From G039029935 sp039029935 (GTDB taxonomy: Bacteria; Chloroflexota; Anaerolineae; Caldilineales; Caldilineaceae): 21,742 nucleotides of DNA. Below the pieces are notes generated by a model. The model was not told where the DNA came from and did not search any database. It saw nothing but the letters and a program-made list of their open reading frames with translations. This document shows positions 1-7,289 of this stretch, piece by piece. The stretch covers positions 1 to 21,742 of the forward strand of contig JBCCFC010000042.1 in NCBI GenBank assembly GCA_039029935.1, given 5' to 3'. The position numbers were made by a program, and so were the translations under genes. The stretch's first letter is position 1, and the number at the start of each line of letters is the position of its first letter.

Positions 1-75
1 ATAATATCTAATATCATGGTTTCAGAATTAGATAAATAAAGTATTAGGCATATAGAATAGCAGAGGAGTAACGAA

Positions 76-537
76 ATGGAAATTCAACGACAGGTTGCAG
101 TCAATGCATCAGCCGATAAAGTTTGGAATATTCTTGGCACCGATTTCACCAAGATTAGCGAATGGGCCAGCTTTGTGGTTGACTCACACCCCATTCCCAA
201 CCAGCCAGAGGGTAGCGGTCGAGTCTGCCAAGTGAAGGGGTCAGGTGAGGTAGTCGAAACCATCTATCAATATGATGATGCCCAGCGTAAATTGGCCTTT
301 CTTTTAGAGGGCAAAAAGATACCCTTCTTTATGCAAAAGATCGACAACACATGGAGCGTCAAACCCACAGGACAAGATCGTTCTGAGCTTCAAGTCACGG
401 TTGACCTCACGGTGATGCCCGTATTCAAGCAGTTGATGAGCGGGATGTTGAACAAACAGATGTCCAAAACTGCGGACAGTATTTTGGGCGAGTTGAAGTA
501 TTTTGCAGAAAACGACAGACCAAAGGTCGCGGCGTAA
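76..537 (+). CDS. SRPBCC (START/Bet v1-fold) family protein
   Basis: This 153-residue soluble protein looks like a small SRPBCC/polyketide-cyclase-type domain, a helix-grip fold that binds a hydrophobic ligand in a deep pocket. The N-terminus (MEIQRQVAVNASADKVWNIL) is the classic first strand followed by the 'Ax-x-VW-x-x-L' helix. The C-terminal part (about residues 120-147) is predicted to form the long closing helix. There is no signal peptide or membrane segment. The start is supported by a GAGGAG Shine-Dalgarno at 62-67, seven bases before ATG. It lies 115 bp upstream of a second SRPBCC gene on the same strand, so the two probably form a pair made by duplication. The ligand and any catalytic role cannot be read from the sequence. 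Family assignment is fairly secure; function is unknown. Confidence 0.8.
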   Translation: MEIQRQVAVNASADKVWNILGTDFTKISEWASFVVDSHPIPNQPEGSGRVCQVKGSGEVVETIYQYDDAQRKLAFLLEGKKIPFFMQKIDNTWSVKPTGQDRSELQVTVDLTVMPVFKQLMSGMLNKQMSKTADSILGELKYFAENDRPKVAA

Positions 538-652
538 ACATAAACTATCCACGTACGCTTCCAGGAAATCGAAATCGTTCTCGTAGCGATACTGGGATTT
601 TCATACCATACATTTTTGGACAGCAAGGCAGCATAAAAAGAGAGGGGTGTTC

Positions 653-1213
653 ATGAAAACGTTGGGCAGAATTTTACTTGGGTTTGTGGTCATTCTGGTG
701 GTACTCATTGGTGTCTTATTTGTCACAAGCCCAGATGCACTGGACCTTCATCTTGAGAAAGAAATCAATGCGCCGGCTGAAGAGGTTTGGAGCGTGTTGG
801 CACACCAATTTGCCGAGATGGACAAATGGTCTGCTACGGTTGATACAGCCAGAGTGCTTGAAGAAAGCGAAGTGCCAGCAGGGTTTGACGTAGCGCCAGA
901 GGCCCCGATCCCTGGTCGCTCTACCACTGCCGCCCTTGGTGAAATCCATGAAATTTTCACCATGTACTCCGAAGAAAACATGGAGTATACTTTCCGTGCT
1001 GCCGAACTACCCTTCTTACTCAACTACGCCCACAATACTCATCGGGTGACAGCGTTAGATGACGGCAAGTCGATGGTGACATTTGACCTGCGCCTTGAAC
1101 TTAGTGGTATTTTTAAGGCATTGACACCCGTGCTAAAAGGCCGATTTGAGTCCACATTTGGTGGCGTGCAGGATGAATTGAAGGTGTATATGGAGACAGG
1201 GCAAGGCGAATAA
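653..1213 (+). CDS. Membrane-anchored SRPBCC family protein
   Basis: This 186-residue protein has one N-terminal hydrophobic segment (about residues 5-25, ILLGFVVILVVLIGVLFVTS) followed by an SRPBCC domain starting near residue 30 (LHLEKEINAPAEEVWSVLAH). That suggests a membrane-tethered ligand-binding domain, probably facing outward. I chose ATG 653 over the in-frame GTG at 647. The purine-rich Shine-Dalgarno AGAGGGG (641-647) overlaps the GTG and sits correctly for the ATG. The domain resembles that of the preceding gene (VW near the start, a closing helix near the end), so the two look like paralogs, one cytoplasmic and one anchored. No catalytic residues are evident. It could act in lipid or isoprenoid handling, but this is only a possibility. 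Confidence 0.75.
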   Translation: MKTLGRILLGFVVILVVLIGVLFVTSPDALDLHLEKEINAPAEEVWSVLAHQFAEMDKWSATVDTARVLEESEVPAGFDVAPEAPIPGRSTTAALGEIHEIFTMYSEENMEYTFRAAELPFLLNYAHNTHRVTALDDGKSMVTFDLRLELSGIFKALTPVLKGRFESTFGGVQDELKVYMETGQGE

Positions 1214-1237
1214 ATAGTGGAATAAGGTAAGGCGTAC

Positions 1238-1325
1238 ACTTTCAGGAAGAGAATAAAAGAGCCATTTTTACCAAAATTATTCAAAATTTTGGTAAAAATG
1301 GCTCTTTTATTCTCTTCCTGAAAGT
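1238..1325. repeat. Perfect 41-bp inverted repeat with 6-nt loop
   Basis: Arms 1238-1278 and 1285-1325 are exact reverse complements over 41 bases, separated by a 6-base loop (ATTCAA). The element fills the gap between two converging genes (stop at 1213 on +, stop at 1341 on -), so it could end transcription from both sides. The arms have no GC-rich base and no following T-tract, so it is not a standard intrinsic terminator. Perfect identity over this length suggests a recent origin or strong constraint. Confidence 0.9.
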
Positions 1326-1340
1326 ATTAGTTACCAAAAA

Positions 1341-2414
1341 CTACACAGTCACTTCACGTCCCTCTTGCGCCGAGCGGAACATACCATCCACAATCTGTAC
1401 ATCAATCAACGATTCACGTGCCGTCACAATCGGTGCATCCTCGTTACCACCAACGTAATCGACAAAGTGCTTAATCAGCGTTGGATAGGAGTCTGGCATA
1501 CGTGGCACAGGTGCTTGAATGTCAACCGTCTGGCCGTTGAGGTGAGTGTACAGATCAACCGTCTGTGTGCCAACGCTTGCACCACCTTTGTCACCCAAAA
1601 TCTGGGTCATGTACTCTTCCGCATGTTGTACCGCCCAAGAAATCTGCACAATCAACGTTGCGCCATTGTCAAAGCGCACCAAGCCCCAGGCCAAGTCATC
1701 CACGTCAAAAACAACACCTTCGCCCGGGTTATGGATGTCGGCACCCCAACCCCCAAGGCCAATGCCTTGTGTACCCATCTTTGAGAAGGTGACTGCACTG
1801 ACGGTCACTGGATTAGGATAGCCCATCAGATAAAGAGCCGAGTCGATGGCGTGGATACCGATGTCCAGTAAACAACCACCCCCTGCAAGATTTTTTCGCG
1901 TAAACCAACTGCCAAATCCTGGTATCCCGGAGCGACGATGCCACGTAGTTTTGGCTGCGTAAATATCGCCAAAGAAGCCACCATCAACATGACGTTTACA
2001 GACCTGCATCGGCGCATTCCAGCGATAATGTGTACCTACATGCAAGGCCAAATCATTGGCTGCTGCTGTATCCATCATCTCCTTAGCGTCCTCATACGTC
2101 AGTGCTAGTGGTTTTTCGCATAGTACATGCGACCCTGCATTTAAGGCCGCAATCGTCATCGGTTTGTGGAATATATTGGGTGTGGCGATGACGGTAATGT
2201 CTGGCTGCACTTCGGTCAACATCTTCTCATAATCGTCATAGGCCGCAGCAACGCCTTTTTCTGCTGCCACTTCTTTGGCACGGTCGAGATTGATATCACA
2301 AACAGCCACTGTTTCCACATTGTCCAACCCTTGAAATGATGGAATATGACCAACTTGAATAATTTTGCCTGCCCCAATAAAGGCAACGCGTGGATTTGCT
2401 ACAACTTTTGTCAT
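1341..2414 (-). CDS. Gfo/Idh/MocA family NAD(P)-dependent oxidoreductase
   Basis: This 357-residue protein is a two-domain sugar/polyol dehydrogenase. The N-terminal Rossmann domain shows GAGKI at residues 14-18, and the acidic D40 ends the second strand, favouring NAD. The family signature EKP is at 100-102, with K101 the expected catalytic lysine. The C-terminal domain carries the DxGxHxxD motif at 184-191 (D184, H188), which typically shapes the active site. Length is normal for the family. There is no signal peptide. The Shine-Dalgarno before ATG is weak (AGAGAAAG). It stands alone on the minus strand, convergent with the SRPBCC pair and divergent from the MDR cluster. The substrate cannot be predicted; inositol, glucose or other sugar derivatives are typical for the family. 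Confidence 0.9.
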   Translation of the reverse strand: MTKVVANPRVAFIGAGKIIQVGHIPSFQGLDNVETVAVCDINLDRAKEVAAEKGVAAAYDDYEKMLTEVQPDITVIATPNIFHKPMTIAALNAGSHVLCEKPLALTYEDAKEMMDTAAANDLALHVGTHYRWNAPMQVCKRHVDGGFFGDIYAAKTTWHRRSGIPGFGSWFTRKNLAGGGCLLDIGIHAIDSALYLMGYPNPVTVSAVTFSKMGTQGIGLGGWGADIHNPGEGVVFDVDDLAWGLVRFDNGATLIVQISWAVQHAEEYMTQILGDKGGASVGTQTVDLYTHLNGQTVDIQAPVPRMPDSYPTLIKHFVDYVGGNEDAPIVTARESLIDVQIVDGMFRSAQEGREVTV

Positions 2415-2464
2415 TTTGAATTCTGCTTTCTCTTATTCTGATAAATTGATGAAGATTTCACATG

Positions 2465-2663
2465 CTTTGGGGCAATCATGCATATGGCCTGTAAGGCCAA
2501 TCCACAAAATAAATTACCCATTGAATCGCGGAGTTAGCAATCCCTAGTGCGGGTCGTACACGAGAATGCCCGCATTAGGACCCAAAGGGTTCCCCTGCCT
2601 AACTCCGCAATCTTGCGGGTAATTTATTTTGTGGAATAGCCTAAATGGCCAAAGACCCCAAAG
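2465..2663. repeat. Large nested palindromic element
   Basis: A nested inverted repeat fills most of the 454-bp gap between two divergent genes. The outer stem is 2465-2472 with 2656-2663. A perfect 18-bp stem joins 2502-2519 and 2617-2634. A perfect 10-bp inner stem joins 2528-2537 and 2599-2608. A further 11-bp stem with one G-T pair joins 2543-2553 and 2569-2579. A small hairpin lies at 2578-2593. The fold would be an elongated branched hairpin. It does not match tRNA geometry. It is probably a non-autonomous palindromic repeat, or less likely a structured RNA. Confidence 0.75.
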
Positions 2664-2713
2664 ATCTTCTATTTTATATCAGGCATTCAGAACGACATAA
2701 TTCAGTCAAGCCC

Positions 2714-2761
2714 CTGAACAATACCTTCAATCATACCCTCAATCATACCTTCAACCATACT
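2714..2761. repeat. 12-bp tandem repeat, four imperfect units
   Basis: Units are at 2714-2725, 2726-2737, 2738-2749 and 2750-2761, with consensus TTCAATCATACC. The first unit is the most diverged. The array sits about 110 bp upstream of the first MDR gene, between the large palindrome and a possible promoter region (TATACT at 2793-2798 without a convincing -35). It could be a slippage product or a set of binding sites. Confidence 0.75.
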
Positions 2762-2868
2762 TTAGTATCTATGCGATGGAAGGCATTATTGCTATACTAT
2801 GACTATAACTGATGAAGCAATAGACCATAGATGGTAACAACCAGTGACACTGGTTTGAAGGAGATGCG

Positions 2869-3849
2869 ATGAAAGCGATTGTCTACGAAGAATATGGCCC
2901 ACCAGAAGTGCTCCAATTGAAAGAGATGGAAAAACCGACCCCCAAAGACGACGAGGTGTTGATCAAGATTCATGCCACAAGCGTCATTTTGGGGGATTGC
3001 GAATTTCGTAGTTTCAGTTTTCCCTACTGGTTCTGGCTCCCGCTGCGGCTCTATGCAGGGTTCCGCCGCCCCAAACGCGTAAATATTTTGGGGCAAGAAT
3101 TGGCTGGCGAAGTGGAGGCGGTGGGCAAAAATGTCACCCGTTTTCAGCCAGGCGACTCTGTGTTTGGTTCACCCGAAATTAGTTTGGGGGCGTATGCAGA
3201 GTACACCTGTCTGCGTGAGGATATGCCCCTTGCTCCCAAACCCGCGAACATGACCTATGCAGAGGCGGCTACTGTGCCGACAGGTGGCCTCAATGCACTC
3301 CATTACATCCGCAAAGCCAACATCCAACGCGGTGACAATGTGCTTATTAATGGGGCGGCAGGCAACATCGGCTCGTTTGCTGTGCAGCTTGCCAAACACT
3401 TTGGCGCAGAGGTCACAGCGGTGGATAGCACGGCCAAATTGGAGATGCTGCGTTCGATTGGGGCGGACCACGTGATTGACTATACTCAAGAAGACTTTAC
3501 AAAAAATGGTGTCACCTATGATGTCATTTTTGATGTGGTGGGTAAAAGTGCCTATAGTCGCAGCCTCAAATCATTGGCCCCCAATGGCTGCTATCTGTTA
3601 GCCAACCCCAAGGGCTTTGGCGAGATGATTCGGGGTGCGTGGACATCGCGAACCAGCAGCCAGCAAGTGAGTTTTGCCTTTTCACAATATACAGTCGAGG
3701 ATTTAGACTACCTACGAGAGCTGATAGAATCCGATGTACTGAAAGCGGTCATTGATCGAACATATCCGCTGGAGCAAATGGTCGAGGCACATCGCTATGT
3801 TGATTCAGGGCAGAAAATCGGCAATATTGCCATTATTGTGACAGCATAA
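2869..3849 (+). CDS. Zinc-independent MDR oxidoreductase 1 (quinone oxidoreductase-like)
   Basis: This 326-residue medium-chain dehydrogenase/reductase has a GroES-like N-terminal half (typical MKAIVYEEYG-PPEVL start) and a Rossmann half with the NAD(P)H-binding glycine motif GAAGNIG at 162-168. The Cys/His pattern for catalytic and structural zinc is absent, placing it with quinone oxidoreductase/enoyl-reductase-type MDRs, which use NADPH. The Shine-Dalgarno AAGGAG at 2858-2863 sits five bases before ATG. It is the first of three tandem paralogs all reading rightward. Relative to the other two it has a longer, more aromatic stretch near residues 48-66 and lacks GASGGVG in its exact form, so its substrate may differ. 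The substrate is unknown. Confidence 0.88.
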   Translation: MKAIVYEEYGPPEVLQLKEMEKPTPKDDEVLIKIHATSVILGDCEFRSFSFPYWFWLPLRLYAGFRRPKRVNILGQELAGEVEAVGKNVTRFQPGDSVFGSPEISLGAYAEYTCLREDMPLAPKPANMTYAEAATVPTGGLNALHYIRKANIQRGDNVLINGAAGNIGSFAVQLAKHFGAEVTAVDSTAKLEMLRSIGADHVIDYTQEDFTKNGVTYDVIFDVVGKSAYSRSLKSLAPNGCYLLANPKGFGEMIRGAWTSRTSSQQVSFAFSQYTVEDLDYLRELIESDVLKAVIDRTYPLEQMVEAHRYVDSGQKIGNIAIIVTA

Positions 3850-3866
3850 AAATACAGCATAAAAAT
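3841..3866. repeat. 13-bp tandem duplication covering a stop codon
   Basis: The 13-mer ACAGCATAAAAAT occurs at 3841-3853 and again at 3854-3866. The first copy contains the last codons and the TAA stop (3847-3849) of the first MDR gene; the second copy repeats the stop (3860-3862) in the intergenic gap. Confidence 0.9.
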
Positions 3867-3873
3867 ATAGGAT

Positions 3874-3892
3874 CGCAGGTTGCCAACCTGCG
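3874..3892. repeat. 8-bp hairpin overlapping a ribosome binding site
   Basis: CGCAGGTT (3874-3881) and AACCTGCG (3885-3892) form a perfect stem with loop GCC. The last base of the stem is also the first base of the GGAAGG Shine-Dalgarno (3892-3897) of the second MDR gene, so folding could affect its translation. The 13-mer TCGCAGGTTGCCA (3873-3885) recurs inverted at 7253-7265, which marks this as a dispersed repeat. Confidence 0.7.
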
Positions 3893-3904
3893 GAAGGAAT
3901 ATAC

Positions 3905-4879
3905 ATGAAAGCGATTGTTTATCATAACTATGGTTCACCCGATGTCCTCTCTCTCGAAGAAGTGGCGAAACCCACACCCAAAGATGATGAGGTTCTTGTC
4001 AAAGTGCATGCCGCCGCCGCCAATGCTGGGGACATCTACCGGATGCATGGCAAACCCTTTCTTATTCGTCTCATGGGGGGTGGGCTATTTCAACCGACAA
4101 ATAAGATACTTGGGTCGGATATTGCAGGGCGAGTGGAAGCGGTCGGTCGTAACGTCACAGCGTTTCAGCCCGGTGATGAAGTCTTTGGTGATTTGTCGGA
4201 AAATGGCTGTGGTGGATTTGCGGAGTATGCTTGTATACCCGAAGCGATATTGGCATTGAAACCAGCGACTCTAAGCTTTGAGGAGGCGGCGGCTGTTCCG
4301 ATGGCATCTGTGACCGCCTTAAATGGCTTGCGGGATTATGGGCAGATTCAAGCAGGGCATACGGTGTTGATCAACGGTGCCTCTGGTGGTGTAGGGTCAT
4401 TTGCGGTGCAGATTGCCAAAGCTCTGGGTGCCGAGGTCACAGCGGTCTGTAGCACAGGCAAGATGGAGATGGTGCGTTCTCTGGGTGCAGACCATGTGAT
4501 TGATTACACCCAAGAGGACTTTACACAGAATGGACAACAGTACGACTTGATTTTGGCGGCCAATGGCAACCGTCATCCATCAGAGTACAAACGTTTATTA
4601 ACACCCCAAGGTGTCTATGTCTGCACAGGCGGGTCGATGAAGCAGCTCTTCCAGACGATGTTGCTGGGTGGTTTGATGTCCAAAAAGGGTGGGCAAACCG
4701 TGACCGCTTTTGAGTCAAAACCCAACCACAAGGACTTGACCTTTATGACTGAGCTTTTGGAGGCGGGGAAAGTTGCCCCTGTGATTGACAAACGCTACTC
4801 GTTTGCAGAAACGCCCGATGCCATGCGTTATTTGGAACAAGGACACGCCAAAGGTAAAGTTGTCATTGCAGTTGCATAG
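3905..4879 (+). CDS. Zinc-independent MDR oxidoreductase 2 (quinone oxidoreductase-like)
   Basis: This 324-residue MDR protein is the second of three tandem paralogs. It begins MKAIVYHNYGSPDVLSLEEV, has the GroES-like half (AGRVEAVGRNV around 74-84, PGDEVFGD around 89-96), and the Rossmann glycine motif GASGGVG at 158-164. GADHVIDYTQEDF follows in the same relative place as in its neighbours. No zinc ligands are seen. The Shine-Dalgarno GGAAGG at 3892-3897 lies seven bases before ATG and touches a hairpin. The gap to the first gene is 55 bp, so co-transcription is likely. Known relatives reduce quinones or the double bond of enones with NADPH; the actual substrate is not predictable. Confidence 0.88.
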   Translation: MKAIVYHNYGSPDVLSLEEVAKPTPKDDEVLVKVHAAAANAGDIYRMHGKPFLIRLMGGGLFQPTNKILGSDIAGRVEAVGRNVTAFQPGDEVFGDLSENGCGGFAEYACIPEAILALKPATLSFEEAAAVPMASVTALNGLRDYGQIQAGHTVLINGASGGVGSFAVQIAKALGAEVTAVCSTGKMEMVRSLGADHVIDYTQEDFTQNGQQYDLILAANGNRHPSEYKRLLTPQGVYVCTGGSMKQLFQTMLLGGLMSKKGGQTVTAFESKPNHKDLTFMTELLEAGKVAPVIDKRYSFAETPDAMRYLEQGHAKGKVVIAVA

Positions 4880-4915
4880 AGTACATGCTGCATAGGATAC
4901 ATGTTGCATAGGATA
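4869..4915. repeat. 16-bp tandem repeat derived from a gene end
   Basis: Two near-identical 16-mers at 4884-4899 and 4900-4915 (consensus CATGYTGCATAGGATA) follow a 15-base degenerate copy at 4869-4883. That first copy contains the last codons and the TAG stop (4877-4879) of the second MDR gene. It parallels the stop-codon duplication seen after the first MDR gene. Confidence 0.85.
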
Positions 4916-4930
4916 TATGGAGTTATACCG

Positions 4931-5893
4931 ATGAAAGCATTTGTCAATAAACAGTATGGTTCGCCCGATGTGTTGAACCTTGAAGAAGTGGAAAAGCCAA
5001 CACCCACCGATGATGAAATACGGGTGAAAATACACGCCGTCTCTGGCAACCCCTATGACTGGCACTTTATGCGTGGCGAGCCATTCCTCGCCCGTTTTGA
5101 GGCGGGGCTATTCAAGCCCAAAAGAACGATTCTGGGGGTTGACTTTGCTGGTACAGTTGAAACAGTGGGCAAAGATGTCACAGGGGTTCAGCCCGGCGAT
5201 GAGGTATTTGGCGCAAGTGCAATGGGTGCATTTGCCCAGTATGTCTGTGTACCCGTAAAACGATTTACACGCAAACCTGCCAATATCACCTTTGAAGAAG
5301 CCGCCGCAATCCCTATCGCCGCACTGACCGCCATCCAAGGATTGCGCACGGGTGGGATTGAGTCAGGCAAAAAGGTGTTGATCAATGGCGCATCCGGTGG
5401 CGTGGGAACCTACGCTGTGCAGCTTGCCAAACATTATGGGGCCGAAGTGACAGGCGTGTGTAGCAGCCGCAATGTCGAGATGGTGCGCTCGATTGGTGCC
5501 GACCATGTGGTTGACTACACTAAAGAAGATGTCACCCGCAGCGGCCAACACTATGATCAAATTTTGGAAGCAGTGGGCAATTTCTCAATCGCAGCGACCA
5601 AGCGCATCTTAACCCCCAACGGACACAGCGTCGTTGTCGGATATGGCGGCTTGGCGCGCATGTTCCAAATCCTTGGGTTTGCGCCGTTGGCCTCCAGAAT
5701 GGGTAGCCAAACGGTCGGGATGATGGGCGCGAAAATTGCGAGCGAAGATATGGCGTTGCTGGCTGAGTTGATGGAGGCGGGCAGCATCAAGTCAGTCATA
5801 GACAGGCAATATCCATTTGAGGAACTGCCCGAAGCTATCAGATATCTGGAAACGGGACGTGCGCGCGGAAAGGTTGTGATTCGCGTTGTTTAG
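4931..5893 (+). CDS. Zinc-independent MDR oxidoreductase 3 (quinone oxidoreductase-like)
   Basis: This 320-residue MDR protein is the last of the tandem trio. An upstream in-frame ATG at 4901 lies inside the 16-bp repeat and has no ribosome site. ATG 4931 is preceded by GGAG (4919-4922) and gives the MKAFVNKQYGSPDVL start that matches its paralogs, so I use 4931. The Rossmann motif GASGGVG is at 153-159, preceded by the GroES-like half (AGTVETVGKDV near 73-83). Zinc-binding residues are absent. It ends 32 bp from the oppositely oriented amidohydrolase gene, with no clear terminator between. It is closer in its N-terminal half to paralog 2 than to paralog 1. NADPH-dependent quinone or enone reduction is the family expectation. 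Confidence 0.88.
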   Translation: MKAFVNKQYGSPDVLNLEEVEKPTPTDDEIRVKIHAVSGNPYDWHFMRGEPFLARFEAGLFKPKRTILGVDFAGTVETVGKDVTGVQPGDEVFGASAMGAFAQYVCVPVKRFTRKPANITFEEAAAIPIAALTAIQGLRTGGIESGKKVLINGASGGVGTYAVQLAKHYGAEVTGVCSSRNVEMVRSIGADHVVDYTKEDVTRSGQHYDQILEAVGNFSIAATKRILTPNGHSVVVGYGGLARMFQILGFAPLASRMGSQTVGMMGAKIASEDMALLAELMEAGSIKSVIDRQYPFEELPEAIRYLETGRARGKVVIRVV

Positions 5894-5925
5894 TGGAAAC
5901 GCTCCTAAAGTCCCGTCATTTTTGT

Positions 5926-7143
5926 TTAATCAAGCATCGTATCCAACTTGAGCAACGCGGCCAGCAACACGCGCGCCCCGGCTACACAACTCTCTGGGTC
6001 GGTATATTCATCGGGCGAGTGGCTGACCCCATTATGGCTGGGGACAAAGAGCATCGCCTGTGGTGCAATGCTGGCGACGAGCATGGCGTCATGACCCGCA
6101 CCGCTGGGCATCTGTTGGTATGGATAGTCGAACTCTTCACAGGCTGCGACCAACGCTTCTAGCAACAGTGGATCAGACTGCACAGCGAGTTTGGTGGAAA
6201 TATGCTGGAAGGTGGCGTTGGTTTTGGCGGCTTCCAGTGCCAATTCATCCTGCACTTGATCGAGTACATCCTCATACAAACCACGAATCTCAACGGTGAT
6301 ATCGACCTGTCCCGGAATCACATTGGGCGCACCGGGCTTGACCGTCAACATGCCCACTGTGCCAACGATACCATGATCCTCGGCAATTGTTTTGACTGCC
6401 AATATGTACGGCGCGGCCATTACCAGTGCATCTTCACGGTCGCTCATCAACGTCGTTCCTGCATGGTTGGCATAGCCGTGAAAGGTGAGAGCATAGCGAC
6501 GGATGCCCACGATGCCCTCGACCACACCGACAGGCACTTGCGCGGTTTCGAGCTTTTTGCCCTGCTCCACATGCAGTTCGAGATAGGCGGCGAGACTACT
6601 GTTGGCGCGTTGCGCATCAAAGATTGTTGCTGGATCGATATTTGCTTCCTGTAGATGTGCTGTCACGAGACGCCCATCACCTGCTGGGCGGTTGAGCATC
6701 TCTGGTGTCAATACACCTGTCATGGCAGCACTGCCAAAGGTCGCAACACCCATCGTTGCCTCTTCCGCCGCAAAGTTGATCACTTCGACTGGGTGACGCA
6801 GCCGATGATTGGCCGCATGAAGGGTACGCACACAGGCCAGTGCCGCCAACACGCCTAATGCGCCATCATAGCGACCACCATTGGGTACAGTATCCGTGTG
6901 TGACCCCAGCGCAATGGGCGCAAGTGTTGAGTCCGCCCCTGCATAGCGACCAATGTCATTGCCAGCGGCATCCGTCTCAACGGTTAAGCCCGCTGCCTCC
7001 ATTTGTTTACGGACCCACACCCGCCCCTCTTGGTCTGCCTCACTGTAGGCAATGCGCATGAGGCCACCTTCGGGTGAGACACCGATTTGGCCTAACGTTT
7101 CTAAGTCGTCTAGAAGTTGTTCGCCGTCGAAAAATGATAGCAT
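5926..7143 (-). CDS. Zn-dependent hydantoinase/carbamoylase-family amidohydrolase (M20 fold)
   Basis: This 405-residue cytoplasmic enzyme belongs to the M20-type family of N-carbamoyl-L-amino acid hydrolases, allantoate amidohydrolases and beta-ureidopropionases, which split a carbamoyl C-N bond in purine, pyrimidine or hydantoin catabolism. The dinuclear metal ligands are visible: H82 and D93 (GSHTDTVPNGGRYDG), E127/E128 (NFAAEE), H191 (ELHVEQG) and H375 (GVSHSPDE). H227 (YANHAGTT) fits the dimer-interface substrate site. Length is typical. The Shine-Dalgarno AGGAAG is seven bases before ATG. It converges with the MDR cluster. No hydantoinase, allantoinase or permease gene is adjacent, so the substrate remains open; allC, hyuC and amaB are all possible relatives. 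Confidence 0.9.
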   Translation of the reverse strand: MLSFFDGEQLLDDLETLGQIGVSPEGGLMRIAYSEADQEGRVWVRKQMEAAGLTVETDAAGNDIGRYAGADSTLAPIALGSHTDTVPNGGRYDGALGVLAALACVRTLHAANHRLRHPVEVINFAAEEATMGVATFGSAAMTGVLTPEMLNRPAGDGRLVTAHLQEANIDPATIFDAQRANSSLAAYLELHVEQGKKLETAQVPVGVVEGIVGIRRYALTFHGYANHAGTTLMSDREDALVMAAPYILAVKTIAEDHGIVGTVGMLTVKPGAPNVIPGQVDITVEIRGLYEDVLDQVQDELALEAAKTNATFQHISTKLAVQSDPLLLEALVAACEEFDYPYQQMPSGAGHDAMLVASIAPQAMLFVPSHNGVSHSPDEYTDPESCVAGARVLLAALLKLDTMLD

Positions 7144-7179
7144 TGTGTTGCTTCCTATGTTGAAACGATCACTGTGTCG

Positions 7180-7272
7180 ATGACATGTTGAGGGCCAATG
7201 ACCTGTTGAGGGCGAGTATCACAGATTGCGAATCTGTGTCTTCGGTACGGGCTGGCAACCTGCGATACTCGC
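7180..7272. repeat. 18-bp tandem duplication and palindromic repeat
   Basis: Two 18-mers differing in two positions lie at 7180-7197 and 7198-7215 in the leader of the amidohydrolase gene. Overlapping them, GCGAGTATC (7212-7220) pairs with GATACTCGC (7264-7272), enclosing a perfect 7-bp hairpin (7221-7227 with 7231-7237, loop GCG). It also encloses a 13-mer (7253-7265) identical in inverse orientation to 3873-3885. This is a composite intergenic repeat between the glycosidase and amidohydrolase genes. Confidence 0.75.
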
Positions 7273-7289
7273 TCTCCAATGATGGCGTA

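Noticed and set aside
1238..1325. Classic Rho-independent terminator.
   Set aside because: The stem is long and AT-rich with no T-tract on either side, so termination is possible but not shown by the usual rule.
2528..2609. tRNA-like cloverleaf in the large palindrome (GCGGAGTTAG pairing with CTAACTCCGC).
   Set aside because: The stem is 10 bp rather than 7, no T-loop GTTCGA or D-loop motif is present, and the whole lies within a larger palindrome.
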